Notes under the pieces: model-generated | Database searches by the model: none | What the model was told of the DNA's origin: nothing | Seen by the model: the letters and a program-made list of their open reading frames with translations, nothing else | NCBI GenBank assembly: GCA_013180625.2 | Contig: SNVD02014626.1 | Span: 27,366-91,365 of the forward strand | Reading direction: 5' to 3' | Source of the DNA: Boswellia sacra | Taxonomy: Eukaryota > Streptophyta > Magnoliopsida > Sapindales > Burseraceae | Length of the DNA: 64,000 bases | Part shown: positions 22,558 through 33,851 of the stretch, piece after piece | Numbering within the stretch: the stretch's first letter is position 1 | Layout: each line of letters begins with the position of its first letter | Made by a program: the position numbers and the translations under genes

Positions 22558-23604
22558 ATGTCTACAACAAATCAAGGTTCCTAGCTAGATTCGTGTCGGT
22601 AAGGAAGAACCATACGACATCTAGAAAGGATCCAAGTATTTGATGTGCCAAGGATTGTTGACAATAGATCAAGACCTCCACTTTACGAGTGGTGTCAAGA
22701 TTGATTAGAGAAATAAATATAAATCATATAAACAACACAAGATTATGAGTATTAAGCACATATTAAAGGGTTAGAGAATTCTTATTCTCATATCAAGGGT
22801 TCCACCCTTTCACCTTAGCAAAAGAGAAATTAGAAAGACATTATAAGAGAAATAAAACAAATTGCAAGAAAAAGGAAATTCATTAATAACATTAAAACAC
22901 AAGAGAGAAAAACACAATAACAAGAGATACACAATACAAGATCCCAGCTAAGGCCAAGATATTCTAGGCAAGGTCAAGATATTCCACGCAAGGCCAAGAT
23001 GCCCTAATGGGTCACAAGACATCTCTATTTATAGATACGTTCAGGGGCAAACTTGTCAAATTACAAGAGAATAATTGTCAAATATTGGATGCACCAACTT
23101 TGACAATTGGGGTAATTAGATGAACCGACTTTCACTACCGATTTTGACATTGAATTATTGATAATTTTAATCACATGTCTTCATAAAAGTCGTAGATATT
23201 TCTCTTAGCTTTCTAGAACATCTTCATTCATACGATTTGGATACGTGTTCTGAGAGATATGGTCAAAATACTGAGGCATGGTCAAGCTAGGCCAAATCTA
23301 CAGATGGGTTCACTTCAAGCCCATTTTTGGTCCACTAAGATCCCAAATTTGATGATACATGTGAAATACAATCTTGTAAATAATTTAATCAGATTTCTAA
23401 AACATTAAGATTTGCACCATTCTGATCTATAAATAGAAAGTTATGCCCATTTTACCAAACCTGTAACAAAACCAAAATTAAGAGAAAGTTAATTCCAAAG
23501 ATGCAAATGCTACAAATATGCTTAAGTTGAGGAATTTAATGACACTATTAATGCAATATGATGAATTAAACTCTTGTTAAGCATTCATATTTAAGTGTTC
23601 ATCA
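22558..23604 (-). repeat. G1 5' LTR, inner part deleted
   Basis: Homologous to 13465-14489. The counterpart of 13085-13464 (the downstream end of the LTR), the primer-binding site and the gag leader are all missing. The junction with gag shares ATG with the LTR, pointing to an end-joining deletion. Confidence 0.9.
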
Positions 23605-24458
23605 TATTTGCAAAAGTCAGCATAGCTAACATTTTCAAACTCCTTTCCATGATCACTTCTTATTCTTACAATCCTTCCAATGTTCCTATTTTGCTCACTT
23701 TCAGGCTTGACACAAAGGTTCCTGAAAGCATCAAAAGTATCAGATTTTTCTTTAATAAAGTGAACCCAAGTATATTCAAAAAAATCATCCAGACAAACAA
23801 ATATATATCTCTTACCTATAATGCTTTCAATTTGCATGAGACCCATAAGATCCATGTGAAGCAAATTAAGTATCTTAGAAGTACTAAAATATGGATTTGA
23901 TTTGTGTGAACTTCTAATTTGTTTTCCCATTTGACAGGGTCCACAAATTTTATCAATTTTATCATCAAATTTAGGAACTCCTCTTACAGCACCTAACTTA
24001 GTTAATTTAACCAAATCTTTGTAATTTAATTGTCCTAATTTTTGATGCCACAATTCTAAATCCAAAATCCTAGAATGAAATGCAATTTCTACTAGATAAC
24101 AATTATCTAAAGATCTATTACCTTGTAGAATGCATTCACCAAAATTATCTAAGACCATGCACTTGTTTTGTGTGAAGTTAACAGTATACTTTTCATCACA
24201 ATTCTGACTAATGCTAATAAGGTTAGCCTTTAAGTCTTCCACTAAAAGAACATTTCTAAAATTTGGTAGGCCTTTGACATTCAAAGTGCCTTTACCAATA
24301 ATCTTACTTGTTGCTCCATCTCCAAATGTGACATTTTCATCCCTGCATACTTTAAAATCTGTTAGAAACAATTTATTTTCAGTCATGTGCCTAGAACAAC
24401 CGCTGTCAAAATACCACAAATCATTAGAAGCATGATTAAGTGCTAATAAAGGCAACAT
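23605..24458 (-). pseudogene. A protease and integrase N-terminal part
   Basis: From 24458: LWYFDSGCSRHMTENKLFL holds the copia protease DSG active site. GAG-pre-integrase follows (ILDLELWHQKLGQLNYKDLV), then the integrase zinc domain (CGPCQMGKQIRSSH) and catalytic core up to the second Asp (VRIRSDHGKEFENVSYADFCK). The frame stays open over about 285 codons until G1 interrupts it at 23605, and it continues across the TATTT duplication at 13084. This is the best-preserved gene part of A. Confidence 0.9.
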
Positions 24459-24549
24459 GGCATATTGTTTTGTCTTTCTTAACCCACTGCTGTTGTGATT
24501 TTGGTAACAATTTAAATTATTTCAATTTTTTATGCAAGAGATTCCACAA

Positions 24550-26252
24550 TTAAAAGCATCTAGACCTAATATGTCCCTTTTTACCGCAAAAATAGCAAAT
24601 AAGAATGAATTTTCTTACCTTTTCAAGGCTGGGTTTGAAAGAGCTCAGTGGAAAAACATACGTTTCACTGCTCTTTGAGTTTGGACTTGACTTTAAAGAG
24701 CTAGTTTCAAAACTCTTACCTGATGTTGAAGCTTTTACGAAGATTGTTTTGGATGAAGATGCAATGTTTCCTTCAGTGTATCCCAATCCATGTTTATTGG
24801 AGTTGTCTCTTCCAAGATTCAGAACTTGATCAAGTTTGGCTGCTCCAATTTTGAGCTGTTCCACACACCTCTTGCTGTCAGCCAGTTCTGTTGCGATTTT
24901 CCCGATATATGTTGTTTTGTCTGTCAAAACCGTCTCAGGTTCAGTGATGTGATTTTCAGCATAAGCCTTTCACATTTTAGAACTTCAATTTCCCGCTTCA
25001 AGGTGCTGATTTCTTCTCTTTGGCTTAGCCATTCACCATAGAGTGCATTGTAAGTTTCTTGCAACTCTTCATAATATTCTGGTCCATCTTGTTCATCTGA
25101 ATGACCAATATTGTCTTGGCCATCTTCTGTTATGTCTGATATAACAGTCTTTCCTTTATCTGTTACAGATGCTGTAAATGCAACAAAATTACTCATACAA
25201 TCTTGGTCTTCTGACTCCGATTCTGATTCATCACTCCATATTGCTGTCAGCCCTTTGTTTTTCTTCTTGAGATTAGCACATTCAGATTAAATATGCCCAT
25301 AACTAGAACATTCATAACACTGAATCTGCCCTTTCTTTTCAGGTTGTTTAGTTTTCTTTTTATCATTCTCCTTACTGAATTTTCTGAACTTTTCTTCATT
25401 TGTGTTTGATGACTTTCCTTGATTCTTTTTCCTGAAATTTCTTTTCATAAACATGACATAATTTTTTATCAGAAAAGCAATTTGTTTATAATCAATTTCA
25501 TCAAACTCGTCACTACATTCATCTTCAGATTTTTCAGCCTTCACATTAAACACAATGCTTTTACCCTTTTGTTTTCGAGTACTTTGATTTATTTCAAAGT
25601 TTTGGAGAATGCCTATCAGCTCATCAACTCTTATTTCATCAGTGTTTTTAACTTCTTCTATGGCAGAAATTTTGGGTTGAAATTTGTCAGGGACTGACCT
25701 AAGTATTTTACTAACCACTTCTGCATCAGTGAAATTTCTACCAAGCATGCATGCAAAGTTTGTTATGTGACATATCTTAGAGTAAAAATCGAAAATTGAT
25801 TCATCTTAATGCATCATTAGATTTTCAAATTGAGAATTCAGCCTCATTAATTTAGATCTTTTAACAGATGCAATTCCTTCATGTTTTACCTCAAGTATGT
25901 CCCATGCTTCTTTTGCTGCTTTGCATCTAGAAATTTGTCCAAAGTTATTCAAGTCGACTACAACAAAGATTGTGTTAAGAGCCTTGGAGTTCCAACTGGA
26001 TCTATGGTATTCTTCATCTGACTATTCATCCTTTGGTTTTGGTTCGGCATTACCGAGAGCATTCAGTTTTGTTGGAGGTGTCCACCCCTTAAGTACACTC
26101 GTCCAAGCCCTGTCATCAAGTGACTTAATGAACATCATCATTCTTACCTTCCAATATCGATAATTACTATCATCGAGAATACGTGTTGCATTCCAGATCC
26201 TCCGTTGTGTATAAACTCTATCCTTCCAGATTAACTTGATCATTTTCTTCAC
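24550..26252 (-). pseudogene. A gag with two zinc knuckles (broken)
   Basis: From 26252 the gag core reads DDSNYRYWKVRMMMFIKSLD and DRAWTSVLKGW. 25287-25748 has VVSKILRSVPDKFQPKISAI and zinc knuckle 1, CYECSSYGHI then a TAA in place of the following residue. 24924-25196 is an acidic and coiled-coil section (EEISTLKREIEVLKCERL). 24550-24927 ends with knuckle 2, CYFCGKKGHIRSRC. Two knuckles and the long linker match Sirevirus gag. Stops occur at about 26022, 25805 and 25287. Confidence 0.88.
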
Positions 26253-26270
26253 TTGTATATCAGTGAACCT

Positions 26271-26282
26271 GCTCTGATACTA
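26271..26282 (-). other. A primer-binding site (mutated)
   Basis: Minus strand TAGTATCAGAGC, one transition away from the initiator-Met tRNA complement TGGTATCAGAGC. Confidence 0.8.
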
Positions 26283-26283
26283 A

Positions 26284-27173
26284 TTCAAAGCTCTGGAGGT
26301 ATGCAGTTACAAATAACAATACAGTCAACTGTAATGTAAATCAACATAGGAGGATTTTTACATGGTTCAGTTATAAAAAACCTACGTCCACGGACAGCTA
26401 TCGAGCTGTAATTCACTATGCTCTTGTTTGTAAAATTTTTAGGGTCTTTTACAGTGCTGACTCACCCTCACACACAGACCTAATCTTTGACAAACAAAAT
26501 CTTCGCAAAGATTCTAAACAATAGTGAAACTGCTCACTCTCTGTCACAGATAACTTAACAGAACATTGTTAAGTTATACATAACACTCGATGTCTGACTA
26601 AATAAACACTCAACCCTTATGATTTCCTAAGTGTTTAGTAACTCGCTCAGACTCGATCAACACCTCATGTACAATTTTTAATTCTCATATATGATTACAA
26701 AGACTCAATAAATCAAAGACATAACAACATTCCTTGGCATTAAAGCTTGTCTCTTTGCAAAGTTACGGGATGCGCAGAATGTCTTTAACAACCAACAATC
26801 TCCCTTTTGCATAAAAGACTCTCTCGCCCTCTTCACTATGTTGTTGACGTTTTATTATATAATGAGAGGTCTTGATACAATCTCCTTAAAGTCCTGTAAG
26901 GATCTTAATCAAGATCATATTAGGATTAGGATAACAAAATAGGAAAATGCTTTTTAGTTAATCTCCTAAAGGAATAAAGGTATATCAACTATCTTTCTAT
27001 TTTAATTAGGATACAAAATATTATCCTCATGAAGAGAGATAATAATCAAAGTACTTCCTATAAAAATTAGTTAGAAATAGTAAAATAGGAATAAATCACT
27101 TTAATTACTTTTATCACAAGTTAACCGAAATTTTGAACATGTGTATATCACATGTTTGTCGTTATCACCAATA
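26284..27173 (-). repeat. A 5' LTR (complete)
   Basis: About 890 bp. The minus-strand start is T(G/A)TTGGTGATAAC. It matches 5217-6024 over its outer 830 bp. A TATA element (minus strand TATATAATAAAA) lies at 26850-26861. The exact inner end is uncertain by a few bases because the terminal CA is mutated. Confidence 0.88.
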
Positions 27174-29456
27174 TTTTATTAATATGTAAATCAAGTGATA
27201 TATTGACCTTACTCTCTTAGTCACTACTTTATTATTGTAGTTTATAAAATCCTAGAAAGACATGGTTTATATATAACTTTTGTATTTTACTTTACAAACC
27301 TTAAGATATCTCAGGAAGGAATTGCAAAAGGTCATATTTACAAAGTAAATAAAATAAAAGAGACAATAATTTTATGTAAGCAAACAAAATTTTAATTAAA
27401 ATATCTTTAAATAATTCCCAAATAAAAGAATAATGTAGATACATATCCAAAACAAGGTTAATAAGCACTAAATGTGAACACACTAGGCTTAGAGCTCCCA
27501 CCAGCCACTATGCCCATCATATGCCTTTATTGGTTTCTTGGCATCCAAACTGATAACACGAAACAATTAAAATAATAACAATAATAATAAGTTCAACCTT
27601 TAAATTTATATGCTTTTACAACAGTTAAATAATACTACGTTCTTTCTAATGCCTTCATGATTTTCAAATTTGTTTCGCTATCCAAATTTGCAGTCCATAA
27701 TACAAGCAAACCAAAATATTTAAAGAACATGTAAACCATGGAATCGAATATAGCACCAACAAAACATTTACTTTATGAAACAAACTGAAAAGTTAGTAAA
27801 AGTATTAAAATAATCCTACAAAAGAATAATCCAATTATATCAATAAAAGGGAAAAAAAGAAAGATATCATGCTACTCGAATTAATTTGATATCTCCTAGA
27901 AAGTAGATAAACATTAACAAAGCCTTAATAGCTCTAATAACACAATAATTTATTATTTAATTAATCACACAAGTCATTTTCATGTTTGATCATGAAAAGT
28001 CAAAATACAAGATGAAAAGGAGTCCTACCATGTAAGCAAGCATCACTGGTGGTTGAGAAGAAAAAACAAAGGATCTTGAGCTTGCATTTAACATTTAAAT
28101 ATGATAAATTAGTTAAGCTTCTAAATCTTATGAAAATGTTCCACGTTTTAATTTTTAAATCATCATAGTTTCACTAATTAAGTATCTAAACTAATCTCGC
28201 CTATCATGACCTAGTGGGGTTAGAATCAATCAGGTCAAGCTAACCATTATAATGGTCATACACATGAACAGAGCTACTCTAAAGGGCTAGCATCTATATC
28301 ACACGGCCCAAAACCTCTATGTGCTGTTGGACAGACCCCAGAGACCTCTATCTATCTGCTAACTAAATGAATTGGATACTACCTTAGTAAAACATAAAAT
28401 TAATTCTTTATTTTAGGGTCGTATCTTTATTTAGAGATATTTTAGGAAGCTAGCTTTACTTTAAAATTTCTAAAATAGTAAACAATTCTTTCTAATAAAC
28501 TAAATAGACAAATTTTGATAAACTATAAAACATGCTTCATGAATTAATACAAGAAAAATGGCTTTACTGAACAAAATAAAGCTTTGCTAACATGCATAAA
28601 AATAGCAATTTTAAAATTATAATTTAAATCTTTGAAAAGTATATTTTTCCCACTCATAATGTTGTGGATCAACTTGTGTGGCAAACCAAATAATTAGACA
28701 AAAACCCCAACTTCCCACTTGTAAAAAACTTGGTAAAATAACACAAAAATTGAAAATCCATCATTTGGTGCTTCCAAGAGCTAAAAGTGGCTAGGAACTT
28801 CATTAATTTCTCATACTAATACAAATCTAAGGAATATCGGTAAAAAGTAGAAATTAGGAAAATTTTGGATAAGTGAGTTTATTCTAAATCTTACCAACTT
28901 CATATTAATTCTCCTAATTGAATAAGAAAGTATCTAATTTCCATCAAAATAGAAGAAATTCAAGGCTAAAAAATAAGAAATCTCCTTTCTCTCTCTAATT
29001 TCTCTCTCTAAACAATTTTCCAAATATCAAAACCCTCTTCATAATACTTGTCTAAGGGTAGAAAATAAATAGACAATTTGATTTAGCTCGGAGGAAAATA
29101 AATTATCAAAAAAAGACTCCAAATCCTTTGGAATTTAAGGAACCCTCGTATGGCTTTCTCCCCCGCTTCTCACATTCCTCCTCTTTTTCTAATTAATTTC
29201 TAATATAAATGCATGGAAAGATCGAAAAAAGTGGGCAGTGAGCTAACCTAAAATGATGGGCTACTCTATGATATTCAGCTGGGCCAAGCCTTATTTAATT
29301 TAAAAAGTTCATGGGCCACTTCAGTTATAGCATTTTACTAATAGTATAACTCCTCATAAAAGTTATAGCTCCTCATTAAAACGTTAATTTAAATTCTACC
29401 TCTTCAAATTTATTTAAAAAGGTGATATCTTTTCATTCAAATTCCAAAGCTAATAA
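27174..29456. other. AT-rich unique DNA, no gene recognised
   Basis: No long ORF, repeat end or RNA gene that I can support. The block at about 28200-28370 is less AT-rich than its surroundings and may be a decayed repeat. A possible two-exon frame on the minus strand (about 28029-28092 and 27480-27543) was considered and not accepted. Confidence 0.5.
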
Positions 29457-29988
29457 CACCACTTGAGGTTTTATGGGGACCGCAAAGTACCACACATACT
29501 GTAAAGTGTCACATGCGAGATCATGAAGTGACACAAATAAATGCAAAGTGCCACATGCAGGCCAGGATGTTACAAATGGTATCAGAGCCTAGCCCAACCG
29601 GAAGTGTGGGATGTCACCCTGAGGATATAAAAGCCCAATCAAGCGAGGACGCTTGATTCCTAAAGGGGGGTGAATGTAACATCCCACATCGCTTGAGAAT
29701 ATAATGTGATATGTGCTTAAATATCTTGTGAGCTTCTTAAGCTGTTGGAGGCCTTTTGGGTTGCAAAGCCCGAAAAGTAAAGCCGTGACGAACTGTGTGT
29801 CAAAGCGAACAATATCCAACAGTAGGTCGGGGTATGGGGGCCATCTCTCGAAGGCGCGCATGGAGCCACCGCTTGAGACTGTGTGGGGGCCACCACCTGA
29901 GGGTTTATGGGGATTACAAAATGTCACGCATAGTATAAAGTGCCACATGCGAGACCACGAAGTGCCACAAGTGGGCCAGGATGTCACA
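29457..29988 (+). mobile_element. Second TRIM copy, 5'-truncated
   Basis: A relative of the array at 6695. It has the end of a 5' LTR (29457-29574, ending GGATGTTACA), primer-binding site TGGTATCAGAGC at 29577-29588, interior with CTAAAGGGGGGTGAA, and a full 3' LTR at 29675-29988 (314 bp, TGTAACATCCC to GGATGTCACA). The LTR is about 30 bp longer than in the array owing to an extra GAGACCACGAAGTGCCACA segment. The first roughly 200 bp of the 5' LTR is missing, so no target duplication can be seen. Confidence 0.9.
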
Positions 29989-29997
29989 ATTGTTCAT

Positions 29998-30660
29998 CAA
30001 CTGTAACCATTAATTTAACAGTAACAAAAATTTAGGAACCAAATTAACTTTGGAAACTTTACAAATTACTTTTCATATTTGAATAATTATGCTATGCTTG
30101 ACTTAGCAATCAGTTCCTTCTTTTTTTATTAAAATTTTAATTATAATTAAATATGCTATTTTTGATCTTTTTATGTCGCAGTTTCAACTTTCAACTCCCT
30201 TCCAAGGAAACAATTCGTCAATCACAATGAACTTCAACCATGGCCGAATCCAACATAATTAATTCATCATTAATTAAGGAAGTCAAACAATCCGTTAATT
30301 TTATTATTAGTTTACTGTTCAGAAGTTCGAAGATCTGTTTCTTTTGGAAAAAAATGATTAATTGGTTACAATTTTATTTATCTCATTAATTTTTTTATTC
30401 TCATTTTTTTCAATAGTTTTATTCATTTTTAACATAATAAACATGTATAAATGATTGATATTGAAACCAAAAATTATTTCCTTAAATTGCAAATTTAAGG
30501 AAGCTCATTTGATATCAATATTAAAATCAAATTGGAACACATTAGATATTCTAATTTGCATTTCTTCTTAAACATGAGATGAAATGTCTTGTCTAATGTG
30601 ATTTTGAGAATTCTTGTTTTTTTTCTAATACGTGGTTTGACTGATAAAAGAAATTTTTTT
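29998..30660 (+). repeat. Direct repeat R1 (partner of 33852-34490)
   Basis: Shares ACTGTAACCATTAATTTAA, ATGGCCGAATCCAA, TAATTAATTCATCATTAATT and GATATCAATATTAAAATCAA in the same order with R2, with many small differences. It is an old segmental duplication. It begins within 10 bp of the TRIM end. Confidence 0.88.
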
Positions 30661-32480
30661 GTAGATAATAATTCTTTTATAATAAAGACTGGATGAAGAT
30701 AGAAGAGTGCTATTTTAATACAAATTAATTAAAAAAAGGATATTGGTAACTCTTATGAGAATAGTAAAATTTAAAAATTATAATATATTTAAGAAAATAT
30801 AATGTGACTTATGAGAAATAACATATAAATTTAACCCCTCTTTTTTTTTAAAAGCAGTAGCTATAATCATACAGCTGATGTACTATAGCCATTCCTACGC
30901 ATAAATTTGATAACAAATCATACCTAAATTTGTTGTAGAAATTTTGGAGTACTTGGCTACTTAATGAAAATTGCACTAAGTCTTAGCATTAATTATTATT
31001 AATTACAATACATTTTTTCATCCTTAAATTAACACAGCCAATACCTGCATTTTGTTCGAAATTCTCGGCTGGGCTACCCCCAATTCCAACATATTAATCC
31101 ATTGTATTTAAAGCCGTTCGCGAAGACGTAAACAGAGGGGTCGTTGTCTTCATTTCAAAATAAGATTTCTGAAGAAATCTAATCTAGCAAAGGACCACGG
31201 AAGAGTCCGTCAAGCCCATAGTCGGTTGCTAGTACTTCACCGTCTTGATCGCTGTTGCTGCCATCGAAATTGCGAGCGATGATCTTCATGTCCCGTGGAA
31301 AAAAAAAAAAAAAGGAGTGCGTGATGCACAGATTAATTACTTAGATTCCTATTTTATTCTACTATTGGGAAACTATTTATTAACGCAGATGCGCAAAAAT
31401 GTGAATCTTAATGTGATTTGTTGCACGTGAACATTAGTTAAATATATTTTTCAATTATAAATGATAACATTATCAATTGATATAGGAGCCTTCCTAATTC
31501 TAATAACATTAATCTAAAAAATATTTTTACTTCAAATTGTTCTTCAAATAGACGGGTTAATGATATAATAAATGATGTAATAGTTTGACATTCATAGTCA
31601 TTCGAGATGGATGATTTTAGAATTTATACTCACAATTATTAGGTTTAACCAGGCATGTTTCTCTATGATTTAATTATGTTTCCTAGGTATGGGAAAGTGA
31701 CTTAATACTTTTTAACAATCAAGATGATGGAGGATATTTCATTGAAATAGGATTGTAATTACAATACCATCATAGTCTTCTATCATTATTTCTCATTCCT
31801 TCATCTACGTAATTGTCTCATTAACATATTACTTATATTAGAAGACATACTGATTGAAATATTCACACTTGTTTTATATAAAAAAGTAAATTACAATTTA
31901 ATCATGCATGTGTCGTATCTTAGGTTTCTATATTGTAAAAGGAGTCTTTTTTAAGGTTTCTATATTGTAAAAAATAATAATTTGAAGATTAAATAAATTA
32001 TATTCAAATTTTTGTATAATCATTAATTGAGTTAAAATTTTTACAATGTATTTAAGTTCATAGGTTTTTCAGTGAGAATACAATTAATTACCATATCAAG
32101 TTCATGTGTTCAACAAACTATATTTATTTAATTTAACTAATTAAATCTCAGTTGTACAATGTTTACGTAAGTCGGAGGGTAACGGTGCAGTTTCTATAAT
32201 AGTGAGCTGGTCACATGCTATTAACAATTATTACATATCTTGAAGAAGCAAGAGAGGAAGAGTAGATCCTAAATATTAGGCTCCATTGGAGATTCTTAGA
32301 AATATAAAAAGAAGACAAATCTAAAATAAATGTGTCTAAAAAGAAATATAAAAAGGAAAAAAATCTTCAAATATCTTGTAACAATTAAAAAATTTATAGA
32401 AGTGCGTTGCATGTGTAAAGATTTGATTAATTCCAAAAGTCAAAAGATCTTTTTAATGCATTAATTATGACATCAATCCC
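30661..32480. other. AT-rich DNA upstream of the Cys-rich gene
   Basis: 31190-31310 matches 34505-34625 (GCTGCCATCGAAATTGC and flanks). In both places a short open frame reads AAIEIA. This may be a decayed exon shared by both duplication units. A 15-A tract lies at about 31300. Otherwise nothing is seen. Confidence 0.55.
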
Positions 32481-32484
32481 ATGG

Positions 32485-32501
32485 CCAATTGGCTATTTAT
32501 A
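32485..32501 (+). promoter_or_regulatory. CCAAT and TATA elements of the Cys-rich gene
   Basis: CCAAT at 32485-32489 and TATTTATA at 32494-32501, about 90 bp before the ATG. This would place transcription start near 32525-32535. Confidence 0.6.
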
Positions 32502-32586
32502 GGTAGATATGTTATTGACTTCCAACATCCAACTCCTTGCATGATAAAAGAATTTGAGAGAAAAGAAACACTACACACACAGAGAT

Positions 32587-32841
32587 ATGGCCAGAAATGG
32601 TATGGTGATACTTGTAATGACAACCATCATGTTATACATACTTCCCACAGTCCTTATGCAATCAGACTGCTTAAATAACTGTGGTGATCTGTGCCGTTCA
32701 GCATGCCGTCCTTATGCATCAGCTATTTGCAGTCCAATCTGCGTTGACGTAGCAGTCGCTTGTGGAACTTGCGAAAATGTTGCTAGGGCAAGTTGCGCTA
32801 ACAGTTGTATCCAAGGTTGTTCAGCAAATTGTCGAGTGTAA
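32587..32841 (+). CDS. Small secreted cysteine-rich peptide, family unknown
   Basis: 84 residues. Residues 1 to about 25 form a signal peptide (MARNGMVILVMTTIMLYILP, then TVLMQS), so the product should be secreted. The mature part has 12 Cys in about 58 residues, at 28, 32, 36, 40, 48, 52, 59, 62, 70, 74, 78 and 82. Eight intervals are CX3C, one CX2C. Repeated CX3C would place cysteines on one face of helices, as in helical-hairpin or thionin-like plant peptides. I cannot assign it to a named family. ATG at 32587 is chosen because the open frame upstream has no other ATG and the signal peptide starts there. It is the only intact-looking host gene in the window, flanked by duplication copies R1 and R2. 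A defence or signalling role is inference. Confidence 0.82.
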   Translation: MARNGMVILVMTTIMLYILPTVLMQSDCLNNCGDLCRSACRPYASAICSPICVDVAVACGTCENVARASCANSCIQGCSANCRV

Positions 32842-32872
32842 AATCCACCTGTTTCCGTTATATCTATGCGTG

Positions 32873-33030
32873 GTATGTATAAATCTTAGACTGCATAACA
32901 TTACCTCATATTTTATTTTCTTTATAACTTACATCTCAAATATTTTCTCCATATATGAAGTTGAGATAAACAGAAACTTGGTTTTACTTTTGCCACTACT
33001 GAATTGCCTCGATTTCAATTATTTTTGCAG
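32873..33030 (+). other. Probable 3'-UTR intron of the Cys-rich gene
   Basis: Donor GTATGT 32 bp after the stop and acceptor ATTTTTGCAG after an AT-rich stretch. Its position close to the stop would not trigger nonsense-mediated decay under the usual plant rule. Confidence 0.5.
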
Positions 33031-33072
33031 TTTCTATGAGGCTAAAGGATATCCAGGCTCTGGGTTTCTCAG

Positions 33073-33106
33073 AATAAAACGCCTTCTCATGTACTGTTTG
33101 AATAAA
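33073..33106 (+). terminator. Possible polyadenylation signals
   Basis: AATAAA at 33073-33078 and 33101-33106, downstream of the proposed 3'-UTR intron. Confidence 0.45.
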
Positions 33107-33109
33107 AAC

Positions 33110-33851
33110 TGGACATCTCGTGTGCACGGTCCAGTTCTTTTACAGATTGAATAATTTGGATTTTCAGGCATTATAACCTTTGGGGTTGACCACTTGTACT
33201 TTTTTTACTATTTATTGGAAAATCAAATATTACGATGCTTATTATTATTATATGCTACATTTTTGCTCTCCCTCTCTCTTTCTCTCTACTATTGTTCCTA
33301 TTCCAAATAATTATTTTCAATCGACGAGTACATCTCTTTTAAGAGGAAAATTAAAGAATCAGATGCATGCCATATCTTGCACAATAATCGTGTGAATACA
33401 TATTATTTGTGCAATGGCAAATAAAAAAGTTAAGAATACAAATGTTTATGTAAGTTAACTTAAACTATAAGTGGGAAAAAAAAAAAGAATCTAACCTTAA
33501 ACAAAGATACTGAGAGAGTAACAATTAAAGGGTTAAATAAAAAAAAATATGTGTACAATAATACGAGAAGGGCTGTTTAACATAATAAATTTGATAAGAA
33601 TTTTAAAACCTTATCTTGATGCACTCATATATTTCTATTTATGGAGAGATTGAGTAAGGGTTTTGCTTCAATATACAAATTAAGCTAATAACTCTATAAT
33701 TCAAATCTCTATGTGTGGGGTCTAACTATCCCTATTGAAGGGTATGTAATTATCAATTTAAAGATATTTCAATATTGTGATAGGGGAACAATGTAGTTGA
33801 AGGTACGTATAAGATTATATTTTCCATGGTAGTATCGAAAGTGTTGTTTCT
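33110..33851. other. AT-rich spacer
   Basis: A CT-rich tract lies near 33265-33295. No gene or element end recognised. Confidence 0.5.

Larger units (their letters stand above)
13085..23604 (-). mobile_element. Ty3/gypsy element G1 (Athila-type) with captured LOG gene
   Basis: Minus-strand gypsy element: partial 5' LTR (22558-23604), gag, protease, RT, RNase H, integrase (17417-22557), a zinc-binding-like ORF remnant, a LOG-like gene (15786-16436), a long 3' untranslated part, polypurine tract and full 3' LTR (13085-14489). RT before integrase identifies gypsy. Protease LLDLGASVNLLP and RT FMDD are usual for the Athila branch. The 5' LTR has lost about 380 bp, together with the primer-binding site and leader, so the copy cannot start reverse transcription. 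The 5-bp target duplication TATTT is perfect. Confidence 0.93.
5217..27173 (-). mobile_element. Sirevirus-like copia element A, nested host of B1, TRIM array and G1
   Basis: This is a Ty1/copia element on the minus strand. From right to left it has a 5' LTR (about 26284-27173), primer-binding site, gag, protease and integrase (23605-26252), the rest of integrase and RT-RNase H (10858-13084), an envelope-like ORF (about 6434-10116), a polypurine tract and a truncated 3' LTR (5217-6024). Domain order protease-IN-RT-RH identifies copia. Two gag zinc knuckles and a third ORF after pol are features of Sireviruses. The coding line is interrupted at 13085-23604 by G1 and at 6695-8511 by the TRIM array. 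Both insertions leave the A frame readable across the target duplications. The left end is outside the window. Confidence 0.9.

Noticed and set aside
27480..28092. Possible two-exon minus-strand gene (frame with SSRSFVFSSQPPVMLAYM and a second piece after a TCAG acceptor)
   Set aside because: Splice phases give no long product, no recognised domain and no promoter; chance is likely.
28200..28370. Less AT-rich block, considered as tRNA or other RNA gene
   Set aside because: No cloverleaf or Pol III box arrangement could be traced.
32481..32678. 65-codon frame overlapping the Cys-rich gene start
   Set aside because: Different frame, begins upstream of the likely transcription start, and lacks any motif.
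32762..33154. 130-codon plus-strand frame after the Cys-rich gene
   Set aside because: Overlaps the end of the peptide gene out of frame and runs through the likely 3'-UTR intron.
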